Assembly: GCA_013420905.1 (NCBI GenBank)
Contig: JAAXNY010000003.1
Span: 1-64,000, forward strand
DNA from: Collybia mongolica
Taxonomy: Eukaryota; Basidiomycota; Agaricomycetes; Agaricales; Clitocybaceae
Length of the DNA: 64,000 bases
Direction: 5' to 3'
The first letter of the stretch is position 1, and each line of letters opens with the position of its first letter. The position numbers were made by a program, and so were the translations under genes. A model generated the notes under the pieces. That model made no database searches and was not told the origin of the DNA. It was given only the letters and a program-made list of their open reading frames with translations. Below are positions 39,577 through 51,953 of the stretch, piece by piece.

Positions 39577-41006
39577 TCGTGCTCGCCAGTCGATTCGTAG
39601 CACCGGCTTCGTTACACTCAGCAAGTATCTAGTTCATATTGCGGCCCTTTGTACAATAAATCAACAATACGTTACAATATGAACGATCGGAACTTCGAGT
39701 GACACCGACTGCCATAAGTTCACTTGCCACGCCATGTAACACAATTAATTGGGGCTCATAGTCTCGCCATATAGTCGTAGCCTCCCTATTCATACTTCGT
39801 CGCCTTCCCCACGCAACCCTAAAGGTGATCCAAACGCGACATGTTGGTTGGTTCCGAGATATACACGGCGTATTATAAGACGGCGGGAAGATGAGACACT
39901 AGGTCTCGCACATACTTTGCACTGTTCAAACGCGTGATATTTCTGGCTTCCCGCTCAGTCAACTATGTCACAGTGCGAATCGTTTCCCCAGGCTAGGCTA
40001 TTACCCCATGGAGAGCCCAGCCCGACATCGAGGTCCACATACTAGGTGCCGTGCCTGCTAGTTGAGTCGTAGTAGAGGCGGTTTTGTTGAAAGGTAGCGA
40101 ACATGCCACTGGGTAAGCATCTTACTTGTGAACGCTGATTGTCTGTTGCGCCTGCGAGCCCTAAACATCAGACCGTTCCCTTCCAGACTCCGTCAATTAC
40201 ATCCCAGGGTCCCCGATGTCTCATTACCGTCCCCAGTCCCGTACCAAGGGTCGTTGTACAGATGTACCGTCGTCGGAGACAGTGGCGGAATGGCCTGCGA
40301 AGTATGGGGATGAAATGATAATCCGTGGTTCGTCGAACCTCGCGCGGAGGTCTGCTGTAATAGAGCGCGACAAAACTAACACGGAAACGGAGCTTTAACA
40401 GACATAGTAACATTCTGCTCGAATCATTGTACTTGCCATCAACGAGCGCATGGCCCTGAGGTCCATAATGAGTCTCACGAAGGAGGCCGGTGTGGAGACG
40501 ATTCGGCGGGCGGTCTGTAAATCCGTGCCATTTACTACAGAATTAGAAGGGGCGTTTCGGCAAGATGAGGTACTGACTTACTGGCCAAGATAATGCATGC
40601 TTGGGAGGGACGACTGTCATCAACGAGAATGACATCCCAAATGCATACACAGGAGCAAACCCCACATGTTGCACTATCCTGCGTAGGAGCAAACCCCGTA
40701 CGCAGATGCGGGCCAGTTTACCACTAAGAGTCCTAGTGCGAAGGATGCAATATTGGAGAAGTGTGGAGTTCGAAACGCCGCACCGGCTATCCAAACAAAC
40801 AAGAATCATACGATCAACAAATAATTGACAAAAAAAATTCCTCTCCCCATTCTTACCGTCTTCATTGCGTCCGAGCTGCTCCACTTTCGCAAAAACTGTA
40901 GCCACTTGCCTTAGATCGACTTACGGGGGTTACTCCTGAGTCTGGTTTGGTTTAACAACGTACGGGGAGCTCTCCTGCGTCTGTGACCTTGGTGACTTGC
41001 TTGATG
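39577..41006. other. Scrambled segment present in unit B only
   Basis: About 1.4 kb absent from unit A at 21660. It is a patchwork: an inverted fragment of the 911-codon gene start (39679-39890), pieces from the 855-codon gene and its leader in both orientations (about 40090-40380), and an inverted copy of 16450-16870 (about 40550-41000). Confidence 0.65.
39679..39890 (+). pseudogene. Decayed start of the 911-codon gene
   Basis: Begins ATG AACGATCGGAAC (MNDRN) and matches the first ~70 codons of the 911-codon gene in inverted orientation, with stop codons and frameshifts; SEIYTAYY is still readable near the end. Its own leader (39580-39678) matches the sequence 5' of the intact gene. Confidence 0.75.
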
Positions 41007-41653
41007 CCGCCATACATCTCTTGCATGCGCATACGGCTTCGATAAATACACTTGAACAAATGTCTAGCCTAACGACTTCTCCAGATACATCTGGTCACCT
41101 TACCAGTGAGTGTCCTGCTTGCGTTCCTAAATCCCCGTCAGTTTTGTCTTATGATATGCTTCCTAGTTATTGGAGTATCATACGAATTCCATTCTTAAGC
41201 TCCACGGGCCGTTTCCTCAACTCTACGTAAGTTTCTTTTGCTTTCCTTCTTATGGATATCTGATTATTTCCTTCTAGTTAGTTGGTCTCGAAATCTTCCA
41301 TATGTTCCTGAAGCATAAACAACCAAGAGTCTCGAATGAGGTATACTGCATCCGCTGCTAATCTAATTTTGCCTTCTGAAACATGGATCCAGGTGTTAAT
41401 GCCGCCTCCTCAAACGTCATATTTGTCTGGTGGAGTTTTTTGGGGGGCTTGAGTTTTCTCTTGGCTACATTCCGTTATAGTGTAACTGATATTTTTCATG
41501 TAAACTCTTTCGGACTATATACAGTATTATTACGATCTCTTTTCTGTATAAAAAGGTGAGGGGTGAAAGGATATTCGTCATTCACCTCGTAGTATTTGGA
41601 CCTCCAGACTTGCCCCTCCGACCTCCACACCGCTCACTCACTTTGCTCAAAAT
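41007..41653. other. Inverted copy of the SNF2 upstream region (unit B)
   Basis: Reverse complement of about 15790-16440, parallel to 21680-22312. No gene supported. Confidence 0.6.
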
Positions 41654-42190
41654 ATGCCTAGCCATATAGTTCACGGCACACTCACCCAGCTGAACGTCAT
41701 GCACGACGGCGCGCCCTGGGGATACCCTCGCTGGCAGCGTAATACTGGTGAGAAGCATGGGCTGTTTCCGGATGACGATTCCCTCCTTCCCGAGGGTTGG
41801 ACACGAGAAACCGATCTCGCTGTTGCCACGGTAATTATTTTTCTTGTGAATTCTGCGGCCGGTATTTGATGTGCTAAGCTCCTTCGTAGGACCAACCCTG
41901 GGGTGCTCAGGAAGAACACCAGGTTATCGGCAGAGCGCTCCGACAACCCCAGGAAGAGACTGTCGTTACCTATACCTTCTTGGTGACGGATACAGCAGAC
42001 ATGGTTTTGTCTTCTCTAGTGCGTGAGAAGAAATCCTCGATGGACGCTTTCCTCGATAAAAGAAAGGGCAAAGGTGCGTCGTATCACTCGACTCCTCTTG
42101 TTCGATTATGACAAGTCGTTCAGAGATGTATGGCCTGCTCTCGGGAAAGTCTTAAGTGGATCCTGAGGATGTTCCGGCAAGCCGTTTTGG
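41654..42190 (+). pseudogene. Internally deleted SNF2 copy, unit B
   Basis: Same deletion junction as at 22313 (exon 1 start fused to the end of exon 8), so it predates the unit duplication. It lacks the CAACCC expansion seen in the unit A copy and keeps recognisable exon 9 and exon 10 starts. Confidence 0.75.
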
Positions 42191-44490
42191 CTGCCACCGC
42201 AGTAATATGATATCAATTCCATTGTTACGAGTTTACTAGTCTACCCATGTACTCAAACACAACTATGACTTTTTGTTTCGCAACCTGTTCTATCTCAGGC
42301 CAGATTTCTGGAGTTTAGGGTCATGCCAGGTAGCGCGCGGTCATAGATATCATCAAACGGGATCGAGCATTCTATTAAAGTGAGTCAGTACAAGCTAGAG
42401 ACACAGGGAGGTTCGACGAACCTCGCACGTATGTACGCGGTCAATCAAGCTGTTGTTTACGACGGTGATCAGGTATTTGGACATCTGAGTTGGAGGAAGG
42501 AAGGCGCAGGAGAAACCGCCGTACGCGGCCTCCATTCAAAGTGGAGAAAAAAACGCAGGAGGAAACTCCGTACGTTGCGCATTGGCTGGAGTGGGATTGC
42601 GGAGTGGGTAGTTTTTTATTCCAGGAGGGAGCCAAGGCCTTGTAAATTGGATTCTTTGAATATTTGGGATGTGGAAGGGGACGAGTTGATCCTTGCGCAG
42701 TAGACTTGAGAGAGTGCCGGTGGGGATCAGACCCCGTTACACGAGAAAGGCGAGGTTCGAGGAACCTCGGGTATACAGGACTTCACGAGGGGAACCGGGT
42801 CAGTACTGAGATGGCAATGATCTCGCAGGCAGAGGCACTGACCGTATAACTTGGTTTTGGCCTCAAATCGATGAGCACGCTACGTCGTCAAGCGGCTTTT
42901 CGGCGAAGATCAGATGCCGGCCCTGTGTAAACGCTCGGGAAAGTTGAGGTTCGACGAACCTTGCCTGCTAGAAACAATGATTCGTATGTTTGAGGCGAAG
43001 GACTATAAGCGCAGGAGAAATCCCCGTGCGCTGCGTCTGCTCGAATAAAGAAGAGAAACGTAGGAGGAAATTCCGTACGTTGGGTATCGGCTGGGGTGGG
43101 ATTGTGAGTGGGGAGGTTCCTGTTCCAGAAGGGAGTGAGCGTCGCGACCCGACGGCTTGATGTTCCAAGCCTTATATACTGGTTTCTTTGAATATTTGGG
43201 ATGTGGAAGATGGCAGGTTGATCCCTGCACAGTAGACTCCTAAGAGTGCCGGCGGGGATCAGACGCGATGAAAACGAGAAAGGCGAGGTTCGAGGAACCT
43301 CGGGTATACAGGATTCTACGAGAGAATTGCATTAGTACTGAGGTGGCGATTATTTCACGGACAGAGACACTGACCGTACAACTTCGTTTGGCCCTGAAAT
43401 CGGTTGAGAGTACGCTTCGTCAAGTGGCTTTTCGGCGGGGGTCAAATGTCAGCTATGGAGGGGCGGAAACATGATGTTCGACGAACCTCGCGTATACGCG
43501 CCTAAAGAAACGAGTTAGCATTGGTCCGAGGATGCGTTGGTGGGGTTGAGGTTGAGGATCAACGAACCTCGTTGTGCCTTCAGGTCAAACGTGTACGTCG
43601 GCACTCAAGCCGTTTTCGCGGGTGGTCAGGCGGTTGTTGCGTCGTAGGTGCGCGGGAGGGATTGTATATAAAATCTACACGAAAGAATTGGTCAAAGTGA
43701 GCAGGAAGACACTCTTTTGACGAACTTTGTCCATCTGAGGTAAGTTCCTTTTGACAGGCCACGTTGAAGTTTTGAGTAGGCGCAGGAGTTTGCGTGGGCT
43801 AGAGTGGGCCCCGATGCACGAGAACGGCGAGGTTCGACGAACCTCGGGTGTCGAGTTTGGATGGAGGAATCGGGCGACAAGAGATACAGGCGCAGGAGCA
43901 GACCCCGTACGCTGTAGTAATCCGAGGGGTGTAAGACAGACGCAGGAGCAGACCCCGTACGTTGTGTAGTGGTGGGAGCGGAACAGGTTGCGGAACAAGT
44001 GACGAGTCCGATAATTGAACCGATAGACCGCCGGTGTTCCAGACTCGGTGATCTCGGCGATAAGTTGTCACCTGACTGTTGAATTGTTCTTTGGGCGCGT
44101 TCTCGTCACTTCTTCCCTTCCACCCTCATCCCCACCAACCTTTCACCACACCACAACGGCTTCATCAACGATCCACCTGGTGTTGCGGGGCCTGCTCCCA
44201 ATACCACCTTCTCTCATCGTTCTATAGTAGAGTTACGGGGTTTGCTCCTGACACTACTCCTTCTTTCTCGACGCCTCACCTGTGCTTGCGGCCCTCTGAA
44301 CTCGGTCATACTCGCGTAACTTTTCGAGAGTCACCTAGCGTCCTTCTGTTGGACTGTCTCTGGGGTCAGTCGAAGCTCCGTGCGTCCGCGACGATGGTCC
44401 TCTCGTGCATCGCTAACGGTCTCCGTCAGGTTTCCATTCCTTGGCTGCTCTTCGTCCCGGTGGTCAGCGTCCCCCTGCCGCTCTAACTTC
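42191..44490. repeat. Non-coding repeat region, copy of 22851-25130
   Basis: Same ~450-nt units, block R reverse copy and P1/P2 sites as in unit A, with substitutions and small indels. No gene. Confidence 0.6.
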
Positions 44491-45434
44491 TCTCATTGTG
44501 CTTCGCAGAGCGCTTTACTTTGTAATTGTAACTTCCACGTCTGTCCGTAAGTCGTCTCATTCTTCTCGTAGCGTGTACAAGCTAAATTGTTCTCAGCCGA
44601 TCTACTACACCATTTGACGATAATCCGCAAGATTCAAGGATCGCTCTTAATTCCAAAAACCCACATCCGTTCCCGCCCCACATACTATCTACTTACTTCC
44701 CCTCCCCAGTTTCGTGATAGCCATTCGGTCACCATCGCTGCAAAATAAAAATAAATTGTCGTTCCCATTTAGAAACTCGTGAACATAATTAGAACTTCAT
44801 CTCTATAACATAGATATGGTGTTGTGTCTTTTCGAAAGTCATCGCACCCCTGTCAACATCGTGGCTAGTGATGCCCAGGAGATGAGTTGACGATTACGGG
44901 ATTTCAGTTTATGAAGTCCGAAGAACGCCGCGCACAGCACTGACGAACAGGAACCCTCGTGGCAGGTGGTGTGGATATTGTGAGCCGGAAGTAAGGGATA
45001 GCAGTGAGAAGTCGGCAGCGGAATGCCAGTACGCGACGTTCGGAAACTTTGTGCACGGAAGCCATAAAGGGAGGGATTGAGGGTGTTTCTGTCCCGGGGG
45101 AGAGGGTTACTCGATGCGATGTGTAAAAGATTCCGCGGAGAGATATACTGCAGGTATTGGGGATGTCATATCTCACACGAAGGTTTGGCGGCTTAATCTA
45201 AAAGAAGGCATTTTTCCTCAGCATATAGCTCACTTGAAGATCTCTATTTGCTAAGGTGACTACTCCGTCTTTCTTAACCCTAACCACCATATTACAGTGA
45301 GTCCCTAACTTTCGAATAGCTTCTGTTTTTTTTTTCGCACACGACGCAACCTCTGCTAACAAACTTTATACTTCACTTCAAGCGGTCTTATAATTCAATC
45401 AACCTCACTCTCTTGTCCCACCACCACCACTTCC
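44491..45434. other. Intergenic, with an insertion of about 150 nt relative to unit A
   Basis: Copy of 25131-25991. About 44970-45115 is unique to unit B. No gene supported. Confidence 0.45.
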
Positions 45435-46064
45435 ATGCCTATCATCTCGCGCGGTATAACGTGGGTTTCGTCTCTCCGTCTTGCCCTCCCGCCGGCGTTC
45501 CTTGGTGTTTTTTCTCGGGAAAGGATTCACAAGGTACGTTTCTCTTCATATCGAGCATCGCGTAACTCATTCCCTTTGAGATTCTTATGGAGTCCGTTCG
45601 CCGAGCAGGTCTTCCGGCATCGCGGTTGGTCGAGCGTTTCTTCGAGGATGAGGCGTCGGTAAGTTTTGTTTCTTCGCTTCTTGCTTCGGCCTTATAGTAC
45701 ATAGGATCCTCACTGGCGCGAGGACACTATGTGCCCGGTGAGTTGACTTGATTTGCCCACCCCCTCCTCGTCTAAGTCCTTCAAGATCTGTCTCGAAGAT
45801 CCAGCCCCTCGCGAACCGCATCTCCTCACTTGTACGTGCCGTCGCTTATGGTACTGCCAGGTAAGTCGAATCCCCTTCGCAGACAGCTAACTTACACAAC
45901 TTAAATACAGAAATGCGTCTTCAACCTGCCGACCATGGGTGAGAACGATGATAGAATGGCCTGTAAGTCTTTCATTCTGATCGTTTTAGTAGTCTAATTT
46001 CGGGGTAGGCCCTATTTGCGCCCGTCCCGCTCTTGCTATTCATTTTGGTTGGCTGGCCGATTGA
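45435..46064 (+). CDS. Small RING-finger protein, six exons, copy 2
   Basis: Exons 45435-45533, 45581-45658, 45705-45737, 45786-45860, 45911-45962 and 46009-46064, at offset 19443 from copy 1. All eight RING cysteines, all splice sites and the stop are kept. Differences cluster at third positions, introns and non-cysteine residues (for example ASQLVQ to ASRLVE, MSCPIC to MACPIC). The pattern supports a real protein-coding gene rather than neutral sequence. Confidence 0.78.
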
Positions 46065-47765
46065 GCCGCCGTTGTTCTATTCAATGTAATTACTCTACCT
46101 ACCTTCCATTTGTATATAATCTTGTAGTCTAGTATTTTTTGATAGTGTTTCTTGGCGATTAATAGATACTTCTAATATTTAATTGCATCACACTAATACC
46201 TGCATCTTTGTTCAGTTCGACCTTGGCTCTTCGTCAACCAGAATAATCAAAAGAACAAGACTGAATACTGCTCCCGGCTGTGCGATAAAAAGGTGAGTCT
46301 TATGAGCATTGTCGAACTGAAGTCCTGCAATTTACAGTTACAAAATGAGCAGAACGCGAGGTTCCACGAACCTCGCTTTCATCCTTGGTGTTATCGCACG
46401 GGAGGTATGCATATTGTGCGAGGCTCGACAAGTCTCATCTTCGGTCATTGAATAAGGCCCACAAATGTCCCGAGGCACGACCGAACCAACATAACCAAAC
46501 CAGCCACCCCTAGTCGCAGCAGCATCAGGTGAGTAAATGTGAGGCTCGACGAACCTCGCCTATCTCACGCGAGGTATTGAGTTAGTGTAAAAATTCCCGG
46601 TCCTACTGGCGAGGATATCCCATGTACGAACAGCTGATCAAAGATTGCGCCCGGGTTCAAATAATGTGAGTAGGTTGAGTAGGTTATCAAACGGGATTGG
46701 CCACTCGTTATCGAGTTCCAGGTGTGCCATTCTCGAGGCTCATCAAAACTCATTCCACCCTTCGGTGATCTTGCTATTATTCTAGTTAGTTATCTCATCA
46801 TTACTTAGGGCTATTGGTGTACTCGAGTTCTTCTGACCTCAGATAGAATTGTCAAGGTGGTGTCTATCACCTAGAATTGCATTCCACAAAGTTGATTTCG
46901 AGGATCACTGAGCTCTGCCCGCGCCACACTTTGTCGTCTAATTAGTTTCTTAGTTGTTACTGCTGTATTCTTCATGGCTTCGCATTGGACCGTCAGACGG
47001 TCAGTTCTAACCAAACCAACCAACCAAACCAAACACATCATCCCCGGTTTTCTCGCGTTCGAAGCGAGGCTCATAGAGTCTCGTCTCATAGTCTCTCTCA
47101 TCACCCAGCAAACACCAGTGAACAAAATGTGAGGTTCGTGGAACCTCGCATCTATTGGAGCATTTGGAAGTGTTGTTACTCGGAAACGCGAGGTTCGACG
47201 AACCTCACACACCAGAATTGTTATCAAGAAATTGCATTTGGTGGGCTCTGATTGATGATCAATAGTAGTAATAAAATAGAGCGAGCCGAGGCTTACAATG
47301 CCAAACTTCTTAGACTCTTCATTTTTATCCTCATCAGCCTATTGAGGCATTTGGGAACATGGACTCAAGGATGTGAGGTTCGTCGAACCTCATGTGCTAG
47401 TATGTTTGTTCAAGAGAGTAGGCATGATAGACTCAGAAGTAAATGTGAGGTTCGACGAACCTCACACACCAGAATTGTTGTTGTTATCAAGAAAATTCAT
47501 TTGGTGGGCTCTGATTGATGGTCAATAGTAGTGATAAAATAGAGCGAGCTGAGGCTTGCAATGCCAAATCTCTTAGACTCTTCACTTTTATCCTCATCAG
47601 CCTATTGTGGCATTAGGGAACATGGACTCAAGGATGCGAGGTTCGTCGAACCTCATGTGCTAGTATGTTTATTCAAGAAAGTAGACATGATAGACTCAGA
47701 AGTACAATGGTAGTAGTAGTAAAGTTGAATGAACTGTACCTATGATGGAAAGGAATTCCATCTGT
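46065..47765. repeat. P1-rich non-coding region, copy of 26622-28316
   Basis: Same order of P1 palindromes as in unit A (for example near 46357, 46542, 47130, 47188, 47374, 47445 and 47637). No gene. Confidence 0.6.
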
Positions 47766-48225
47766 CTCTCAATCCTACTCCCAATCCCTGCTCATCTCTG
47801 CTCATCCCTGCTCCCAATCCCTGCTCATCCCTGCTCATCCCTGCTCCCAATCCCTGCCCATCCCTACTCCCAATCCCTGCTCCCCTGCTCATCCCTGCTC
47901 CCAATCCCTGCCCATCCCTACTCCCAATCCCTGCTCATCCCTGCTCATCCCTGCTCCCAATCCCTGCCCATCCCTACTCCCAATCCCTGCCCATCCCTGC
48001 TCATCCCTGCTCCCAATCCCTGCTCATCTCTGCTCATCCCTGCTCCCAATCCCTGCCCATCCCTACTCCCAATCCCTGCCCATCCCTGCTCATCCCTGCT
48101 CCCAATCCCTGCTCATCTCTGCTCATCCCTGCTCCCAATCCCTGCCCATCCCTACTCCCAATCCCTGCTCATCCCTGTAATTTAAATCCCTGTTCAATCC
48201 CTGTCCAATAAAAAATAGCCCCATA
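47766..48225 (+). repeat. Minisatellite, expanded copy
   Basis: Same ATCCCTGCTC/CCAATCCCTGC modules as at 28317, but about 130 nt longer. Ends with the identical AATAGCCCCATAACC before the PLE1 junction. Confidence 0.9.
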
Positions 48226-48318
48226 ACCCTAATGACAGGTAGATGACTAAGTATCCCGACTTTAGCCTAACTTCGGAACAAAGCTAAAGTCCGCAGCAAC
48301 CCGTATACACCCTAAAAA

Positions 48319-48384
48319 CCGATCTGAAGAGTCTTAAAAGACGAAAGGATCCGACCGGTGGTCTCCTCCATCGATCCTTATCGG
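48319..48384 (+). ncRNA. Type I hammerhead ribozyme (PLE1)
   Basis: Identical in core and stems to the copy at 533 (CCGAT/ATCGG, CTGAAGA, GTCT/AGAC, GAAA, GGATC/GATCC). Terminal hairpin at 48414-48438. Confidence 0.87.
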
Positions 48385-48551
48385 TAAATTTCGCCTACTC
48401 AACTATATCCTCCAACAAAAACGCTTCGCGTTTTTGTTGTCGTCCACCCTAACCCATATATAGCATTCAGTTCCCCGCCTTTGACTACACGTACCGTACT
48501 CCCCTTCGCACCAAATTACTTCAGGGACCCCCCCTCCAGTTTTTAGTCAGT

Positions 48552-49665
48552 ATGTCATCTTTCGCTAGAGCTTTCTCCCCGCTCGCTGCAGCCTCCGTCA
48601 TCATCGATGGGGATGTAACGAGCTCGGCATCACAGATGGCCCGTCATATCGTCCTGCAAGGGGCTAATACGATTGACGAGCTCATTTCCCTGATCCCGTC
48701 TGACTATCGTCAGGTCCTTCGCGAGCCCCTTATGGGCGTCCGCACTACAACTGAAAAGTTGATTGCGGCGCGAACCACTCTTGCCAAGTGGCAGCAGCAT
48801 GAGGCTGCTGGGACATATCCCACGATCTTACGATCTAAAGCCCCCGAGGTCCAAATGAGCAAGGACTTCGGCGCGGACGCCCAAGCCGCGGCCCATAAAG
48901 CCGCCCTTGACGCCGCCCATAAGAAATACCTCGCGGAGAATCTCACCAACATGATCCGCGCCAAGACAGACGAGGTCACTTTCCTAAGTGAGGCTATTAA
49001 ACCGAGGAACCTGTTCAAGGAACTTCAGCCGATAGTGGAAGCCCACTATTCGCAGCGCCTGAAAGCATCGGAGGTACCGATGTTTGTTACCAACGCGGCC
49101 GGGGAACCGGAGTTGCAGGGGTTTAAGATGAGCGACGCGCAGTTCGAACTTGGCAAACAAGTCAGGGACGACTGCGTCGTGTATGCCTACCGTGTGGTTA
49201 CCATCACGGAAATGCAGGAGGACGCTCGGGCCCTCCGCTTTAAGAAAAAGGTAACGCTCAAGCAAGCGGCTGACGTTGAGATGACCGATCTCTCCGGCAA
49301 TGACAAATCGACGGTACAGTCGATGGTCGACAAAGCAGTAGCCGCCCAAATGAAAAAGCTCAACGCTGCGAAGGCCTCCGGTAAAGGCGCCAAAGGAAAA
49401 GTAAGTGCTAACGCATTCGCTTCTTCTTCTCGGCTAACTTTAGATTCCCCTTTAGGATCAGGGGAAGAAGTCCAAGCCTTCGCCCAATCGCAACAACACC
49501 GCCGCCGGTTCATCGAAGCTGAAACGCTCGAGGGCCGCCGAACCATACGTACCCAAGCCGGCCAAGAAGGCCAGGGTATCGGCAGTTCGGGGCGGGAAAC
49601 CTCTCCGCGGAGGCAACCGCGGTCGAGGCGGCAAGCCGGGTCGAGGACAGGGACGGGGCCGGTAG
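48552..49665 (+). CDS. PLE1 spliced ORF1, copy 2, 352 aa (join 48552..49400,49456..49665)
   Basis: Same spliced form as copy 1, ending at TAG 49663-49665. One A-to-G difference between the copies in the overlap is silent in this tail frame (AAA/AAG, Lys) but changes Thr to Ala in the read-through frame, which is a small hint of constraint on the tail. Confidence 0.7.
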
Positions 49666-51953
49666 ACACGCGTCTATCCCCCAATGTCGTATTCCGGTAC
49701 GATCATCCCTCTACCTACCCGGATTTCATACTAACGTTATCTTACCCGGACGCTATTAATTACATATTATTACGTACTCCTGTAAACATTATTACGGCAT
49801 CCCAGTATAAATCATATGTTCACCGCTCCCCTGAAGTAAGCTTGCCAATCGAAATCGAACATGACCTTAGTGTGGGAATGAACTTTATGTTCCCCACACC
49901 GCGCAACACTCAATTATTGAAAGATGCGTGGAGCGACTTCGATCGAAGAATTCGCTGGCGTCTTAAGTTTACGTTCGAAAACGACGACGCCCCCTATGAT
50001 CCCGACTTTGAGGTACCTCACATATCAACGGCAGAACCCCCAAAGTTACCCAGCTATCTCGAATTAGGACTCACCCGTGGCCGCGGCTTCGTATATGAAA
50101 CGATCCGCAATATGCCCCGTGAAGAAGCAAAGGGCCGCCTTTACTCGTTAGAGCCCAATGTATCCCGCATTCGAAAGTTCTTGTTTGATAACAAATACGT
50201 GGTTACGAACACAGATAAGAACCTGGGAATAGCTGTATCTAAACGAGACTGGATCATAGAAAAATGTTTAGATCTATTGGCCGATGAAAGTAATTATTTA
50301 CCTTTACACGAGCTAGTAGCAAATAGTTATTTAAAAACTCAATGTACCCAAATGGAGGAAATAGCAAAGCTTTGCGAAGCGCATATCTCCAACCCGCAAG
50401 TCTGCATCTTTATGCGACATCAAATAACCCCGAAAGGGGAAAAGCACAACGTTCCCATCTTTTACGGAATTCCCAAAATACACAAGGAACCCGTCAAGAT
50501 GAGACCCATCATTCCATGTCATAGTGCAATCCAAAACCCTGCGGCAAAGTACGTGAGTAAAATCCTTAAACCGATTGTGAAATCGGCACCAACCGTTATA
50601 CACGGAACAAAAGACTTGGTGTTAAAATTAAGGCAGGTAAAATTCCAACGTGGACGACGATTCTACATCGTTACCGGCGACGTAGTCGCTTTCTACCCAA
50701 ATATACCCATAGAGAGATGTTTTGAGGTCATACTCAATCTCTACGAGAGGCACTACTTTGGCGAAAGTTTCGACACGTGTAAAGACCGGCTTACCAAACA
50801 AGAGTTACATGAATACGACATCTTTGTTCGGTGTCTCACGACTGGAAACAGTAACCTGATCACACAGTTTCAAGATAAATTCTATAAACAAACGCGCGGC
50901 CTAGCTATGGGCGTCGCGTCTTCTCCGGACTTAGCCAATCTATTTGGCTGGTTCTTCGAAGAATCTTGTGGAATCTTGACCAACACGCTCGTACCTTTCT
51001 ACGGGCGATACATCGATGATTGCGCGGCGATTGTTTATGCCTCCTCAGAAGCGGAAGCACTCAATCACCTCGCTTGTGTTCAATTCGATGGCTGTGTTAT
51101 TGAATGGAACGTGTCGGAATCGCATCAGCCTTTCCTGGACTTAACCCTGTATCGCGATCAATATTCGGAGTTACAGTGGATGCCCTATCGCAAAGCACGT
51201 TCGCATCAAGAAAGAATCCCATGGATTTCTTCCCACCCCCTAGATGTGAAACGGGGGACATTCGTGGGAGAAATGTCACGGCTGGCCACACTCTGTAGTC
51301 TTTATACACACTACCAGGACGCTATATCGGGCTTGGCTGCCCTTTATATTAAACGTGGTTATCCAGCTGACTTGGTCTATTCCTGGATTAAGCATAATGT
51401 ACGAGAACGGTGGGAAAAACGCCATTCTGAGTCACGGCAACGCTCTAGTGACATTCTTGTGCTTAAGTCCGAATATAACCTTGCGTGGGATTACTTCAAC
51501 GCTAAGAAACTCGGAGATACAGTTCTCGGAACCTGGCGGGGTTGGATTAACGCCGCCACACATAACCGATATGGTATTGTGTTCCCGAAATTCAGTTCGG
51601 ATCTTCACGGTCTGAAGTCCTCGGTTGAGGAGTTTAACTCTTTGATCGAGACGGCGGATGGGCTCGCGCCTATCCCTGACATTACGAAAATAGGTTTCGA
51701 CAAACGTCGATTCATCGTGTCCAAGAAACGAACACGCAATTTATTTGACCTTACTAGTCTTTGGAAAAAGATTGTATTATCCAAGATGGAAGAACAAGCT
51801 CTGGAACAGAATATGTCCCTAGAATCTAACGATGACGAACCAGCTAATGACTCTAGTGATGACACTAGCTCGACCGGTTCTCTAGAAAGACAAAATCTGT
51901 CGTTCCTATACAATATCCGCGGCGAACCCACTCGAGTGGAGGACGTCGTGTGA
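48552..51953 (+). CDS. PLE1 ORF1-reverse transcriptase, copy 2, 1133 aa
   Basis: Same length and motifs as copy 1 (motif A TGDVVAFYPNIP, YIDD, post-RT block) with a handful of substitutions (Thr/Ala in the overprinted region, Asn/Ser before FDRRIRW, Thr/Ile before FMRHQ). All catalytic residues are intact. A TATA-like TATATAG lies at 48457-48463. Requires retention of the intron at 49401-49455. Confidence 0.92.
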   Translation: MSSFARAFSPLAAASVIIDGDVTSSASQMARHIVLQGANTIDELISLIPSDYRQVLREPLMGVRTTTEKLIAARTTLAKWQQHEAAGTYPTILRSKAPEVQMSKDFGADAQAAAHKAALDAAHKKYLAENLTNMIRAKTDEVTFLSEAIKPRNLFKELQPIVEAHYSQRLKASEVPMFVTNAAGEPELQGFKMSDAQFELGKQVRDDCVVYAYRVVTITEMQEDARALRFKKKVTLKQAADVEMTDLSGNDKSTVQSMVDKAVAAQMKKLNAAKASGKGAKGKVSANAFASSSRLTLDSPLGSGEEVQAFAQSQQHRRRFIEAETLEGRRTIRTQAGQEGQGIGSSGRETSPRRQPRSRRQAGSRTGTGPVDTRLSPNVVFRYDHPSTYPDFILTLSYPDAINYILLRTPVNIITASQYKSYVHRSPEVSLPIEIEHDLSVGMNFMFPTPRNTQLLKDAWSDFDRRIRWRLKFTFENDDAPYDPDFEVPHISTAEPPKLPSYLELGLTRGRGFVYETIRNMPREEAKGRLYSLEPNVSRIRKFLFDNKYVVTNTDKNLGIAVSKRDWIIEKCLDLLADESNYLPLHELVANSYLKTQCTQMEEIAKLCEAHISNPQVCIFMRHQITPKGEKHNVPIFYGIPKIHKEPVKMRPIIPCHSAIQNPAAKYVSKILKPIVKSAPTVIHGTKDLVLKLRQVKFQRGRRFYIVTGDVVAFYPNIPIERCFEVILNLYERHYFGESFDTCKDRLTKQELHEYDIFVRCLTTGNSNLITQFQDKFYKQTRGLAMGVASSPDLANLFGWFFEESCGILTNTLVPFYGRYIDDCAAIVYASSEAEALNHLACVQFDGCVIEWNVSESHQPFLDLTLYRDQYSELQWMPYRKARSHQERIPWISSHPLDVKRGTFVGEMSRLATLCSLYTHYQDAISGLAALYIKRGYPADLVYSWIKHNVRERWEKRHSESRQRSSDILVLKSEYNLAWDYFNAKKLGDTVLGTWRGWINAATHNRYGIVFPKFSSDLHGLKSSVEEFNSLIETADGLAPIPDITKIGFDKRRFIVSKKRTRNLFDLTSLWKKIVLSKMEEQALEQNMSLESNDDEPANDSSDDTSSTGSLERQNLSFLYNIRGEPTRVEDVV
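49401..49455 (+). other. PLE1 regulated intron, copy 2
   Basis: Same GTAAGT donor, CTAAC branch and TTTAG acceptor, 55 nt, phase 0. Confidence 0.75.
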
